A stretch of DNA of 64,000 nt. Source: Micromonospora halophytica (lineage in GTDB: Bacteria > Actinomycetota > Actinomycetes > Mycobacteriales > Micromonosporaceae). Both the position numbers and the translations under genes were made by a program. The stretch spans positions 21,099 through 85,098 of the forward strand of contig NZ_FMDN01000016.1 in assembly GCF_900090245.1 (NCBI RefSeq). The letters are read 5' to 3'. The notes below the pieces were generated by a model that saw only the letters and a list, made by a program, of their open reading frames with translations, was not told where the DNA came from and made no database searches. Positions 16,075 to 24,919 of the stretch are shown here, piece after piece. Positions within the stretch are counted from its first letter, which is position 1; each line of letters starts with the position of its first letter.

Positions 16075-18663
16075 ATGTCGACCGAACTCACCGCCAGGAT
16101 CGACGCACTGGTCGCCGACGGCCTGAAGGCCCTGGCCGACTACGACCGGTTCGACCAGGAGCAGATCGACCACATCGTCCGCAAGGCGTCCGTGGCCGCG
16201 CTCGACCGGCACGCCGCGCTCGCCCAACTGGCCGTCGAGGAGACCGGCCGGGGCGTGTTCGAGGACAAGGCGGTGAAGAACATCTTCGCCTGCGAGCACG
16301 TCACGCACAGCATGGCGACGACCCGCACGGTCGGCGTGATCAGCCGCGACGAGATCAACGGCATCGTCGAGATCGCCGACCCGGTCGGCGTCGTCGCCGG
16401 CATCACCCCCGTCACCAACCCCACCTCGACCACGATCTTCAAGGCGCTGCTCGCGTTGAAGACCCGCAACCCGATCGTCTTCGCCTTCCACCCGTCCGCG
16501 CAGCGGTGCAGTGTCGAGGCGGCCCGCACGGTCCGGGACGCGGCCGTCGCCGCCGGCGCCCCCACCCACTGCGTGCAGTGGATCGAGGAACCCTCGGTCG
16601 AGGCGACCAGCGCGCTGATGCACCACCCGGGCGTCGCGACGATCCTCGCCACCGGCGGCAACAGCATGGTCCGCGCGGCGTACTCGGCGGGGAAGCCGGC
16701 GCTCGGCGTGGGCGCCGGCAACGTGCCGGCGTACGTGGAGGCGAGCGCCAAGCTCAAGCGCGCGGTCAACGACATCGTGCTCTCCAAGTCGTTCGACAAC
16801 GGCATGATCTGCGCCTCCGAGCAGGCGGCGATCGTCGACGACGCCGTGTACGACGCGGCGCTGGACGAGTTCCGGCGGCTGCACGCGTACCTCGCCACGG
16901 CCGAGGACAAGCGCAGGCTGGAGGCGCTGCTCTTCCCCGCCGGGAAGCTCAACCCGGAGGTGGTCGGGCGGACCGCCGAGTGGATCGCCGAACACGCCGG
17001 GATCACCGTGCCGCCGCGTACCTCGGTGATCCTGGTCGAGGTCGACGGGGTCGGCCCGGACGAGCCGCTGACCCGGGAGAAGCTCTGCCCGGTCCTGGCG
17101 CTGCTGCGCGCCGGCACCCGCGAGCAGGGCCTGCGGTACGCCGAGCAGATGGTCGAGTTCCACGGGCTCGGGCACAGCGCGGTCATCCACACCGAGGACG
17201 AGGCGCTGGTGGAGGAGTTCGGGCAGCGGGTCAAGGCGGTCCGGATCATCTGGAACTCGCCGGCCTCGCAGGGCGGCATCGGCGACATGTACAACGCCTT
17301 CCTGCCGTCGCTGACCCTCGGCTGCGGCAGCTACGGCCACAACTCGGTCTCCGACAACGTCTCGGCGGTCAACCTGATCAACATCAAGCGGATCGGCCGG
17401 CGGAGCAACAACATGCAGTGGTTCAAGGTCCCTTCGAAGATCTACTTCGAGCCGAACGCGATCCGCTACCTGGCGGAGATGCCGGACGTGCACCGGGTCA
17501 CCGTGGTCACCGACGCGACGATGACCCGGCTGGGCTTCGTCGACCGGGTCAACCGGGTGCTGCAACGGCGGGAGGGGAAGGTCGCCCTCCAGATCATCGA
17601 CGACGTCGAGCCGGAGCCCAGCGTGGCGACCGTCGACCGGGGCGCGGAGCTGATGCGTTCCTTCCAGCCGGACACCATCATCGCCCTCGGCGGCGGCTCG
17701 GCGATGGACGCCGCCAAGGTGATGTGGCTGCGCTACGAGCACCCGGACGTGGTCTTCGAGGACATGCGGGAGAAGTTCTTCGACATCCGCAAGCGCGCCT
17801 TCGCCTTCCCCACCCTGGGTGAGCGGGCCCGGCTGGTCTGCGTCCCGACCACCTCGGGCACCGGCGCGGAGGTCACCCCGTTCGCGGTGATCACCGACCA
17901 CCGGACCGGCAAGAAGTACCCGCTGGCCGACTACGCGCTCACCCCCAGCGTGGCGATCGTCGACCCGGTGCTGACCGCCAGCCTGCCCCGCGCCATCGCC
18001 GCCGACAGCGGCTTCGACGCGCTCACCCACGCCATCGAGGCGTACGTGTCGGTGTACGCGAACGACTTCACCGACGGGCTGGCGCTGCACGCCATCCGGC
18101 TCATCTTCGCCAACCTGGAACGCTCGGTGGCCGACGCCGACAGCGAGGCGCGGGAGCGGATGCACAACGCCGGCACCATCGCCGGCATGGCGTTCGGCAG
18201 CGCCTTCCTCGGTATCGTGCACGCCATGTCGCACACCCTCGGCGCGACCTTCCACATCGCCCACGGGCGGACCAACGCGGTGCTGCTGCCGCACGTGATC
18301 CGCTACAACGGCAGCGTCCCGTCGAAGCTCTCCGGCTGGCCCAAGTACGAGAGCTACCGGGCGCCGGAGCGGTTCGCCGAGATCGCCAAGCTGCTCGACC
18401 TGCCCGCCGCGACGCCGGAACAGGGCGTGGCGGCGCTGGCGGACGCGGTGGAGCGGCTGCGCGCCGCGGTCGGCATCGAGCCGTCCTTCGCCGCGATCGG
18501 GGTGGACGAGGCGGCGTTCGAGGCGGCGCTGCCGCAGCAGGCGCTCAACGCGTACTCCGATCAGTGCGCGCCGGCCAACCCGCGGATGCCGATGCTCGAC
18601 GACATGCAGCAGCTGATGCGGGCCGCGTACCACGGCGCCCGCTGGGACGGGGTGAGCCGCTGA
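16075..18663 (+). CDS. adhE: Bifunctional acetaldehyde-CoA / alcohol dehydrogenase AdhE
   Basis: 862 residues, the usual AdhE length. The N-terminal half is a CoA-acylating aldehyde dehydrogenase (NPTSTTIFKALLALKTRNP; catalytic Cys in GMICASEQ, about C246). The C-terminal half is an iron-type alcohol dehydrogenase (PDTIIALGGGSAMDAAKVMW; metal-binding His in DALTHAIEAYVS, about H652, and in FHIAHGRTNAVLLPH, about H727-H730). Together they convert acetyl-CoA to ethanol using two NADH, re-oxidising NADH without oxygen; such proteins form spirosomes. It stands alone behind a long upstream region with possible hypoxia-type boxes and ends in a strong terminator. Confidence 0.96.
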   Translation: MSTELTARIDALVADGLKALADYDRFDQEQIDHIVRKASVAALDRHAALAQLAVEETGRGVFEDKAVKNIFACEHVTHSMATTRTVGVISRDEINGIVEIADPVGVVAGITPVTNPTSTTIFKALLALKTRNPIVFAFHPSAQRCSVEAARTVRDAAVAAGAPTHCVQWIEEPSVEATSALMHHPGVATILATGGNSMVRAAYSAGKPALGVGAGNVPAYVEASAKLKRAVNDIVLSKSFDNGMICASEQAAIVDDAVYDAALDEFRRLHAYLATAEDKRRLEALLFPAGKLNPEVVGRTAEWIAEHAGITVPPRTSVILVEVDGVGPDEPLTREKLCPVLALLRAGTREQGLRYAEQMVEFHGLGHSAVIHTEDEALVEEFGQRVKAVRIIWNSPASQGGIGDMYNAFLPSLTLGCGSYGHNSVSDNVSAVNLINIKRIGRRSNNMQWFKVPSKIYFEPNAIRYLAEMPDVHRVTVVTDATMTRLGFVDRVNRVLQRREGKVALQIIDDVEPEPSVATVDRGAELMRSFQPDTIIALGGGSAMDAAKVMWLRYEHPDVVFEDMREKFFDIRKRAFAFPTLGERARLVCVPTTSGTGAEVTPFAVITDHRTGKKYPLADYALTPSVAIVDPVLTASLPRAIAADSGFDALTHAIEAYVSVYANDFTDGLALHAIRLIFANLERSVADADSEARERMHNAGTIAGMAFGSAFLGIVHAMSHTLGATFHIAHGRTNAVLLPHVIRYNGSVPSKLSGWPKYESYRAPERFAEIAKLLDLPAATPEQGVAALADAVERLRAAVGIEPSFAAIGVDEAAFEAALPQQALNAYSDQCAPANPRMPMLDDMQQLMRAAYHGARWDGVSR

Positions 18664-18667
18664 GACC

Positions 18668-18714
18668 GGGCATGGTGGCCCGCCCGACCTGGGGACGGGC
18701 GGGCCACCATGCCC
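18668..18714. terminator. Terminator of adhE
   Basis: Perfect 19-bp arms (18668-18686 and 18696-18714) around a nine-base loop, five bases after the adhE stop. It can serve both the adhE transcript and the convergent oxidoreductase. Confidence 0.8.
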
Positions 18715-18786
18715 CCACCGATCGGCCTGCCCGGTACGTCCCCCGGGCAGGCCGGTCGGGTCGGCGCCAGGCGGTCCCGAGCTGGC

Positions 18787-20316
18787 TCAGCGCCGCCAGG
18801 CGAGCAGGCCGCGCGGCCGGACCGAGCGGACCGGCTCGGCGCGGGCCCCGGCGGTCCGCAGGATGTGGTTGGCGGCGATGATCCCGGTTGCCGCCGAGCG
18901 TTCCATCAGCGCGCTGGGGAAGTCGGTGCGGATGCCGTCCCCGGCCAGGAAGAGGCCGTCGGCGTCGGTGCGTACCCCGGGGCGGCCGGCGTGGCTGCCG
19001 GGGGTGAAGGCCGGCGCCTGCGCCTCCACCCGGGCCCGCAGCTCGCGTACCCGCAGGTCGGCCGCCTCCGGCCAGAGCCGGCACAGCTCCAGCCGCATCC
19101 GCTCGGCCAGCTCGTCGGCGGGCACGCCCTCGTCGCAGGCGTACGCGTGCAGTTCGACCACCGAGCCGCCGGTGCGCTGCGCCCAGCGGCGGGACTCGTC
19201 CTCCAGCCGGTGGTAGAGCGTCACCGAGTCGAGGGTGGGCTGGCGGGACACCCCGCTGAACACCGCCCGGTCGGCGCGCACGTCCCCGTCCATCCAGTAG
19301 CGCGCCACCGCGTACGGCGGACCGGCCTGACCGAACGCGGGCATCCGCGCCACCAGCCGTGGCGCCGCCGCGATCAGGCCGGGGGAGGCCGCGACCAGCG
19401 CGGCGAGCGCGGGCGGGTCGACGGCGAGCACCACCTGCCCGGCGCGGTACGACGTGCCGTCGGCGGCGGTGACCCGCCAGCCATCGGGCCCCCGGTCCAG
19501 CCGGGTCGCGGCGACCCCGGTGACCACCCGGCCGCCGTGCTTCTCCACGTACCGGGTCAGCGGCTGCCAGATCGCCGTCGCGTAGTCCTCGTCCGGGCAG
19601 TCGAAGGCCAGCCCTTCCGGGTTGCCGAGCAGGTAGAAGTGGAACTGGGCGATCATCTCGGCGGCCGACATCTCCGCCTCGTGGTTGAAGAACGAGTGCG
19701 AGAAGACCTCGAAGAGCATCGCCCGGGCCCGGTCCGGCAGCTTCAGCGAGCTGAGCAGCTCGTCGGCGGTGGTGTCGTCGAACTCGGCGTAGGTGCGGGC
19801 CGGATCGTAGGTGAGCAGCGGCAGCGCGGCGTCCCGGTCCATTGCGCGTAGGTCCGCCAGGCGCACGCTGGGGCTGCGGGCCAGCAGCGCGAGCAGGTTC
19901 ATCGGCGGTGCCGGGGGCAGCCGGCCGAACTCCTCGGTGGGCCACCGCTCGCTCAGGACCGGGTAGCCGGGGACCGGTCTGAGGAAGCCCAGGCGCGGGT
20001 CGACCCGGCGCAGGATCGACCGCCAGTTGTAGTACTGCCGGAAGAACGCGTGGAAGCCGTGCTCGTTCATCTGCGTGCCGTCGGCCAGGGCCTCCGGCCA
20101 GGCGCCGAGCCGGCCGCCCAGGGTCGGCGCGGCCTCCAGCACGGTCACGTCCACCCCGCGCTCGGCGAGGACCACCGCCGCCGACATGCCGGCGATCCCG
20201 CCGCCGACCACCACGGCCGCGACCGGTCGCGGCACGCGGGGGGCGCCCCCACCGCCCGGGTCCACCATCCGCTCCCGTACGCCGATGAGCCGACCCACCA
20301 CCTGCGACAGCGCCAT
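18787..20316 (-). CDS. FAD-dependent oxidoreductase, carotenoid desaturase/CrtU-like
   Basis: About 509 residues. AAVVVGGGIAGMSAAVVLAERGVDVTVLEAAPTLGGRLGAW is the FAD-binding dinucleotide fold of the phytoene desaturase/amine oxidase superfamily; the C-terminal GLFLAGDGIRTDFPSALMERSAATGIIAAN closes the FAD site. The MNEHGFHAFFRQYYNWR segment is like that of CrtU (isorenieratene synthase) and relatives. No other carotenoid gene is nearby, so the substrate is open (carotenoid, squalene-derived or other isoprenoid). Start at ATG 20316 behind GGAAGG; a GTG at 20322 adds two residues. Confidence 0.75.
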   Translation of the reverse strand: MALSQVVGRLIGVRERMVDPGGGGAPRVPRPVAAVVVGGGIAGMSAAVVLAERGVDVTVLEAAPTLGGRLGAWPEALADGTQMNEHGFHAFFRQYYNWRSILRRVDPRLGFLRPVPGYPVLSERWPTEEFGRLPPAPPMNLLALLARSPSVRLADLRAMDRDAALPLLTYDPARTYAEFDDTTADELLSSLKLPDRARAMLFEVFSHSFFNHEAEMSAAEMIAQFHFYLLGNPEGLAFDCPDEDYATAIWQPLTRYVEKHGGRVVTGVAATRLDRGPDGWRVTAADGTSYRAGQVVLAVDPPALAALVAASPGLIAAAPRLVARMPAFGQAGPPYAVARYWMDGDVRADRAVFSGVSRQPTLDSVTLYHRLEDESRRWAQRTGGSVVELHAYACDEGVPADELAERMRLELCRLWPEAADLRVRELRARVEAQAPAFTPGSHAGRPGVRTDADGLFLAGDGIRTDFPSALMERSAATGIIAANHILRTAGARAEPVRSVRPRGLLAWRR

Positions 20317-20355
20317 GTGCACCTTCCCGCCCGAGCGAACCTCCAGTCTGCCCGC

Positions 20356-20847
20356 TCAGCCGTCCGACGGCGGCAGACAGCGCCGCTCGCGGTCCGAGGC
20401 GGGCCAGACGTACTCCAGGTCGGGCGGGACGTCGCCGAACTGCGGACCGTAGTGTCCGGGGTCCTTGCGCAGCAGCGACGAGCGGTGGCTGCGGTGCAGG
20501 TCCTCGCGGCCCAGCCAGGGCGGCAGCTCACCGGCGGAGGCCAGCTCGCCCTGGGTGCGTACGGTGGTCAGGCCGCAGGCGGCGGCCAGGTCGGTGACCA
20601 TGGTGGCGGCGCAGGTGTCCGCCCGGCCCGGTTCGCACCAGACGGCGCACACGTCCAGCCCGTACCGGGTGAGCGCCTCCTCGTAGCCGGCCCACATCTT
20701 CACCGCCGGGTGGTTGCGCCAGCCGTAGTCCGGGCGGGTCAGCCCGCGCAGCACCTGGATCGTCTCCACCCGCTGCTTGCCCAGCCGCCTCTGGTCCAGC
20801 GTCCGGGCGCTCGCCAGGAAGTCCGGGTACGGGAGGAACGTCTGCAT
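20356..20847 (-). CDS. Pyr_excise / MSMEG_6728-family protein
   Basis: 163 residues. The N-terminus MQTFLPYPDFLASARTLDQRRLGKQRVE, then LRGLTRPDYGWRNHPAVKMWAGYEEAL, is the hallmark of the family related to pyrimidine-dimer DNA glycosylase (T4 endonuclease V fold, Pyr_excise). HRSHRSSLLRKDPGHYGPQF is also conserved in the family. Actinobacterial members are uncharacterised; a DNA repair role is inferred from the fold. Confidence 0.75.
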   Translation of the reverse strand: MQTFLPYPDFLASARTLDQRRLGKQRVETIQVLRGLTRPDYGWRNHPAVKMWAGYEEALTRYGLDVCAVWCEPGRADTCAATMVTDLAAACGLTTVRTQGELASAGELPPWLGREDLHRSHRSSLLRKDPGHYGPQFGDVPPDLEYVWPASDRERRCLPPSDG

Positions 20848-20934
20848 GTGCCTGCTCTACCCGCCGCCGGGCCCGACATGCCTCCATGATCCACGGGGCT
20901 GCGCCCGGTGCGACCGGCTGACTACGATCCGGTC

Positions 20935-22779
20935 ATGGCGGAGCTCCAGAACGAGCGCATGCGCCGTCCCGCCGGGCTCCGGCTGTGGCGCGGCAACGAC
21001 GACCGCCCGCACTACGTGATCTGCGGGCACGACCCGCTGTCGTACTGGGTGGCGCGGGCCCTGCTCGTCCCGGAGCTGGCCGCCGGCCGGGTCCGGATCA
21101 CGCTGATCGTCCCCGAGCGCCGCCGGGGCGACGGGCCGGACGGCCGCGAGCTGGACGGCGTGCAGGTCGTCCGGGCCGACCGGCTGGACGAGGCGACCTT
21201 CCGCCGGGCCGGCCTGGCCGGGGCGGCCGGGCTCGCCCTGCTGCACCAGGACGACGTCGGCAACATGCACGCCGCGCTCTGCGCCCAGGAGGTCGAGCCG
21301 CGGCTGCGGCTGGTGGTCCGGATGTTCAACACCAGCCTCGCCAACGGCCTGCGCGAGTTCTTTCCCGACTCGGCGGTGCTCTCCGACGCCTCGATGGCCG
21401 CCCCGGCGTTCGTGGCCGCCGCGCTCGGCGAGGTCGCCCCGACCCACTTCCGGCACGCCGGCCGCACCCTGTACGTCGCCGAGCGCGACGACGTACGCCC
21501 GAAGGACGTCGTCTGCGGGCTGGCCGTGACCACCGACCCGGACCTGGTCCGGGTGCTCCCCGCCGACGAGCAGGCGGCCGACGTGGTGCTCGCCGAGGCG
21601 ACCGGCCAGCCGGCCGGCACCGAGCTGGCCGCCCGCCGGCTGGTCCGGGCCCGGCGGCGGCGGCAACCCCTGGCGGTGCTGCTCCGGGCCGTCCGCAGCT
21701 TCGCCACCCGCAAGATCGGGATCGCGGTGATCGTGCTGCTCGCGGTCATCGCCGGGCTCGGCTGGCTCAATGCCCGCGCCACCGACGTGAGCTGGACCGA
21801 GGCGCTCTACCTGACCCTGGTGACCACGCTCAGCGGCCAGGACCCGGACGTCACCAAGCCGGCCGCCGCGCAGATCATGCAGGTGGTGCTCAACCTCGCC
21901 GGGCTGGCGCTGATCCCGCTGATCACCGCCGTGGTCGTCGACGGCATCGTCAACGCCCGGCTGGCCCTGCACACCGGCAAGATCCAGCCGGACCGCACCG
22001 GGCACGTCGTGGTGGTCGGGCTGGGCAACATCGGCACCCGGGTGATGGCGCAGCTGCGTGATTTCGGCGTCGAGGTGGTCGCGATCGACCGGAGCGCCGA
22101 GGCGCGCGGGGCGTCGCTGGCCCGGCGGCTGGGCGTGCCGTTGATCGTCGGTGACGCCGCCCGCGAGGAGACGCTGCGGTCCGCCTCCGTCGAGCACTGC
22201 CAGGCGCTGGTGGTGGTCTCCACCGACGACGGGGCGAACCTGCGCGCCGCACTGAACGCCCGGGCGCTCAACCCCGAGCTGCGGATGGTGCTGCGCCTCT
22301 TCGACGGCGACTTCGCCGAGCGGATCCAGAAGGCGTTCGACATCGGTGTCTCGCGCAGCGTGTCGTACCTGGCCGCACCGGCGTTCGCCGCCGCGCTGCT
22401 GGACCGGGCGGTGATCGCCACCATCCCGGTCGGCCGGCACGCGCTGCTGGTGGTGGAGGTGCCGGTGGTGGCCGGCGCGCCGCTGGACGGCCGCCCCCTC
22501 TCCACCGTCGCCCGCCCCGGGGAGGTGCGCCTGCTCGCCCACACCCCGGCCGGGCAGCGGACCGACTGGAAGGCCGACCCGCGGATGGTGATCTCGGCGG
22601 GGGACCGGTTGACCGTGGTGGCCCGCCGGGCCGGGCTGAGCGCCCTGCTCCGCGAGACCACCCCGGTCCCGCCGCCGGGCCCGACGTCGACGCCGACCGG
22701 TGCCCGGACCCCGGCCCGGGGCCGGGGTCCGGCCGCCGGCCCGGCCGGTGCCCCGGTGCCCCGCCCACCCGAGGACTGA
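20935..22779 (+). CDS. Channel-like membrane protein with two TrkA-N/RCK domains and an atypical pore loop
   Basis: 614 residues. An N-terminal Rossmann-like domain (HYVICGHDPLSYWVARALL) is followed by two transmembrane segments (about 265-283 and 315-335) with a pore-loop region between them, and a second NAD-binding RCK domain (HVVVVGLGNIGTRVMAQLRDFGVEVVAID). The pore region reads LTLVTTLSGQDPD where K+ channels have TVGYGD, so selectivity is uncertain. Layout recalls bacterial K+ channels with gating RCK domains. A TACGAT box eight bases before the ATG at 20935 suggests a leaderless start; the frame opens at 20908. The tail is Pro/Gly-rich. Confidence 0.8.
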   Translation: MAELQNERMRRPAGLRLWRGNDDRPHYVICGHDPLSYWVARALLVPELAAGRVRITLIVPERRRGDGPDGRELDGVQVVRADRLDEATFRRAGLAGAAGLALLHQDDVGNMHAALCAQEVEPRLRLVVRMFNTSLANGLREFFPDSAVLSDASMAAPAFVAAALGEVAPTHFRHAGRTLYVAERDDVRPKDVVCGLAVTTDPDLVRVLPADEQAADVVLAEATGQPAGTELAARRLVRARRRRQPLAVLLRAVRSFATRKIGIAVIVLLAVIAGLGWLNARATDVSWTEALYLTLVTTLSGQDPDVTKPAAAQIMQVVLNLAGLALIPLITAVVVDGIVNARLALHTGKIQPDRTGHVVVVGLGNIGTRVMAQLRDFGVEVVAIDRSAEARGASLARRLGVPLIVGDAAREETLRSASVEHCQALVVVSTDDGANLRAALNARALNPELRMVLRLFDGDFAERIQKAFDIGVSRSVSYLAAPAFAAALLDRAVIATIPVGRHALLVVEVPVVAGAPLDGRPLSTVARPGEVRLLAHTPAGQRTDWKADPRMVISAGDRLTVVARRAGLSALLRETTPVPPPGPTSTPTGARTPARGRGPAAGPAGAPVPRPPED

Positions 22780-22795
22780 GCGGCCGCTGCTCCGG

Positions 22796-24040
22796 TCAGC
22801 GGCGGTGGCGCACGGCGTACCAGAGCGCGCCGAGGCCGAGGACGCCGAAGCCGGCGAGGACGCTGGCCGGCGGCAGGCTGACCGCGAGCAGGAGGCAGCC
22901 GACCAGCCCGGCCACCGCGAGCGCCCGCACCGGGAGCTTCCGGCCCGGGTCGCGGCCCAGCGTCAGCGCCGAGGCGTTGGTGATCGCGTAGTAGACCAGC
23001 ACGGTGCAGCTGGAGAAGCCGATCGCGCCGCGTACGTCGCCGAGCGCCGTCACCACGACCACCACGGCGGCGACCGCCAGTTCGGCCCGGTGCGGCACCT
23101 GGTGGACCGGGTGCACCGCGGCCAGGGTCCCGGGCACGTCCCGGCGGCGGGCCATCGCCAGCAGCGTCCGGCCGACCCCGGCGAGCAGGGAGAGCAGCAC
23201 CCCGGTCACCGCCACCGTCGCGCCGGCCCGGACCACCCAGGCCAGGCCGGGCAGCCCGGCGGCGGTCACCACGTCGACCAGGGGCGCGGCGGACGAGGCC
23301 AGCCGGTCCGCGCCGAGCACGCCGACCGCGACCACGGCGATCACCAGGTAGATCGCCAGCACCACGCCGAGAGCGAGTGGGACGGCCCGGGGGATGGTCC
23401 GTGCCGGATCGCGGACCTCCTCACCCAGGGTGGCGATCCGGGCGTACCCGGCGAAGGCGAAGAAGAGCAGCCCGGCGGCGGTCAGTACGCCCTGGGCGGA
23501 GCCACCGCCCGCGCCGAGCCGGTCGAGCTGCACGTCACCGGCGACCAGCCCGCTCACCGCGACCAGGCCCAGCACGACCAGCACCACGACCACCAGGGCG
23601 GTCGTCGCGGCGGCGGTCTTGGCGATGCCGCGCAGGTTCACCGCGGTCACCGCGACCACCGCGGCGACCGCGACCAGCCGGGCCTGACCGGGCCAGAGGT
23701 ACGCCCCGATGGTCAGCGCCATCGCCGCGCAACTGGCCGTCTTGCCGACCACGAATCCCCAACCGGCCAGGAAACCGGCGAACGGGTTCAGCCGCTCCCG
23801 TCCGTACACGTAGGTGCCGCCGGACTCGGGGTAGCGGGCGGCGAGCCGCGCCGAGCTGGTCGCGTTGCAGAACGCGATGAATCCGGCCAGCGCCAGCGCG
23901 AGGAGCAGCCCCACGCCACCGGCCGTCGCCGCGGCCGGGGCGAAGACCACGAAGACGCCCGCGCCGAGCATCGACCCGAGCCCGATGACCACCGCGTCGG
24001 GTACGCCCAACCGCCGCCGGAGTTGATCCACGAGCGGCAC
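22796..24040 (-). CDS. APC-family amino acid permease
   Basis: 414 residues with about 12 membrane segments. The family signature is in the first helix (IGLGSMLGAGVFVVFAPAAA) and in ESGGTYVYGRERLNPFAGFLAGW. GEEVRDPARTIPRAVPLAL is the conserved loop after helix 6. It probably carries an amino acid or polyamine by proton symport. Its GTG start lies one base after the stop of the PAP2 gene, so the two are co-transcribed. Confidence 0.88.
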   Translation of the reverse strand: MPLVDQLRRRLGVPDAVVIGLGSMLGAGVFVVFAPAAATAGGVGLLLALALAGFIAFCNATSSARLAARYPESGGTYVYGRERLNPFAGFLAGWGFVVGKTASCAAMALTIGAYLWPGQARLVAVAAVVAVTAVNLRGIAKTAAATTALVVVVLVVLGLVAVSGLVAGDVQLDRLGAGGGSAQGVLTAAGLLFFAFAGYARIATLGEEVRDPARTIPRAVPLALGVVLAIYLVIAVVAVGVLGADRLASSAAPLVDVVTAAGLPGLAWVVRAGATVAVTGVLLSLLAGVGRTLLAMARRRDVPGTLAAVHPVHQVPHRAELAVAAVVVVVTALGDVRGAIGFSSCTVLVYYAITNASALTLGRDPGRKLPVRALAVAGLVGCLLLAVSLPPASVLAGFGVLGLGALWYAVRHRR

Positions 24041-24041
24041 C

Positions 24042-24806
24042 CTAGAGGGTCGAGGTGAACGGCCGGTCCCAGTCCCGCAACCGGCCGGGCAACGGCACGT
24101 CGTCCCAGGGGATCCGGTGCAGCAGCCGGTCCAGCAGCAGGCCGAGCAGCAGCCCGGCCACCGAGTCGGTGAGCCAGTGCCAACCCAGGTAGGTGGTGGT
24201 GGTCAGCACCACCAGCGGCGGCACCACCCGCACGACGGTGACCAGCCGGGGTGGCATGCGCCGGCCGGCGGTGCGCAGCAGCGGGGCGAGCAGCAGCGCG
24301 ATAACGCCGTACCAGACGATCGCGTTGGCCACGTGCCCCGACGGGTAGGACTGGGCGAACCGGACCGGCAGGTCGTCCTGGAACAGCGGCAGGGTCTGCT
24401 CGGGCGGCAGGAAGGGGTCCTTGACGCTGGCGCTGGGCGCCGGCCGGGCGGTCCACACCTTGAGCGGGCCGATGGTGAAGAGGGTGAGCACGAACGCCAG
24501 CACCGGGGGCAGCACCGGGCGGACCGAGCGGAGCCGGACCGCCAGCAGCACGCCGACCCCGGCGGCGATGAGCGTCAACGGGGTGCCCTGGCCCAGGTAG
24601 TTGAAGACCACCGCCGTCCAGTACGCCGCCGCCGGCCGGTGGTCGGCCGCCCAGTCGGCCACCGCCCGGTCGATCCCGAACAGGTGGCCGGTGGCCAGCG
24701 CCACGGTCAGGCCGACCAGCCCGGCCAGCAGGAGGACGTCGTACCACCAGCCGGCGGGACGCACCGGGTGGAGCCGTACCCCGCGTACCGTCGTGGTCTC
24801 CCGCAC
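24042..24806 (-). CDS. PAP2-family membrane phosphatase
   Basis: 254 residues, six membrane segments. The three phosphatase motifs are present: KVWTARPAP (K-x6-RP), SYPSGH, and YLGWHWLTDSVAG (the last His/Asp pair). The family removes phosphate from lipid phosphates such as undecaprenyl diphosphate or phosphatidate. The GTG start follows a TAGCGT box by six bases, suggesting leaderless transcription; the APC permease follows directly. Confidence 0.88.
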   Translation of the reverse strand: MRETTTVRGVRLHPVRPAGWWYDVLLLAGLVGLTVALATGHLFGIDRAVADWAADHRPAAAYWTAVVFNYLGQGTPLTLIAAGVGVLLAVRLRSVRPVLPPVLAFVLTLFTIGPLKVWTARPAPSASVKDPFLPPEQTLPLFQDDLPVRFAQSYPSGHVANAIVWYGVIALLLAPLLRTAGRRMPPRLVTVVRVVPPLVVLTTTTYLGWHWLTDSVAGLLLGLLLDRLLHRIPWDDVPLPGRLRDWDRPFTSTL

Positions 24807-24919
24807 GCGATCACGCTACCGGCTCCGGGCGGTGGCCGGCCGGCGTGGGCCGGGCGGGCGATGTGTGCCGAGCCACGAAGGGAAGCGCTCGGCAGGGCAC
24901 ACCCTTCACACTTGTCCCC

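Noticed and set aside
15045..17822. A 925-codon open frame across the HNH and adhE region
   Set aside because: It overlaps HNH antisense and adhE out of frame, is Arg/Gly/Pro-rich without domains, and has no start signal.
15913..18633. A 906-codon antisense open frame over adhE
   Set aside because: Antisense shadow of a highly conserved gene, with no motif or ribosome site.
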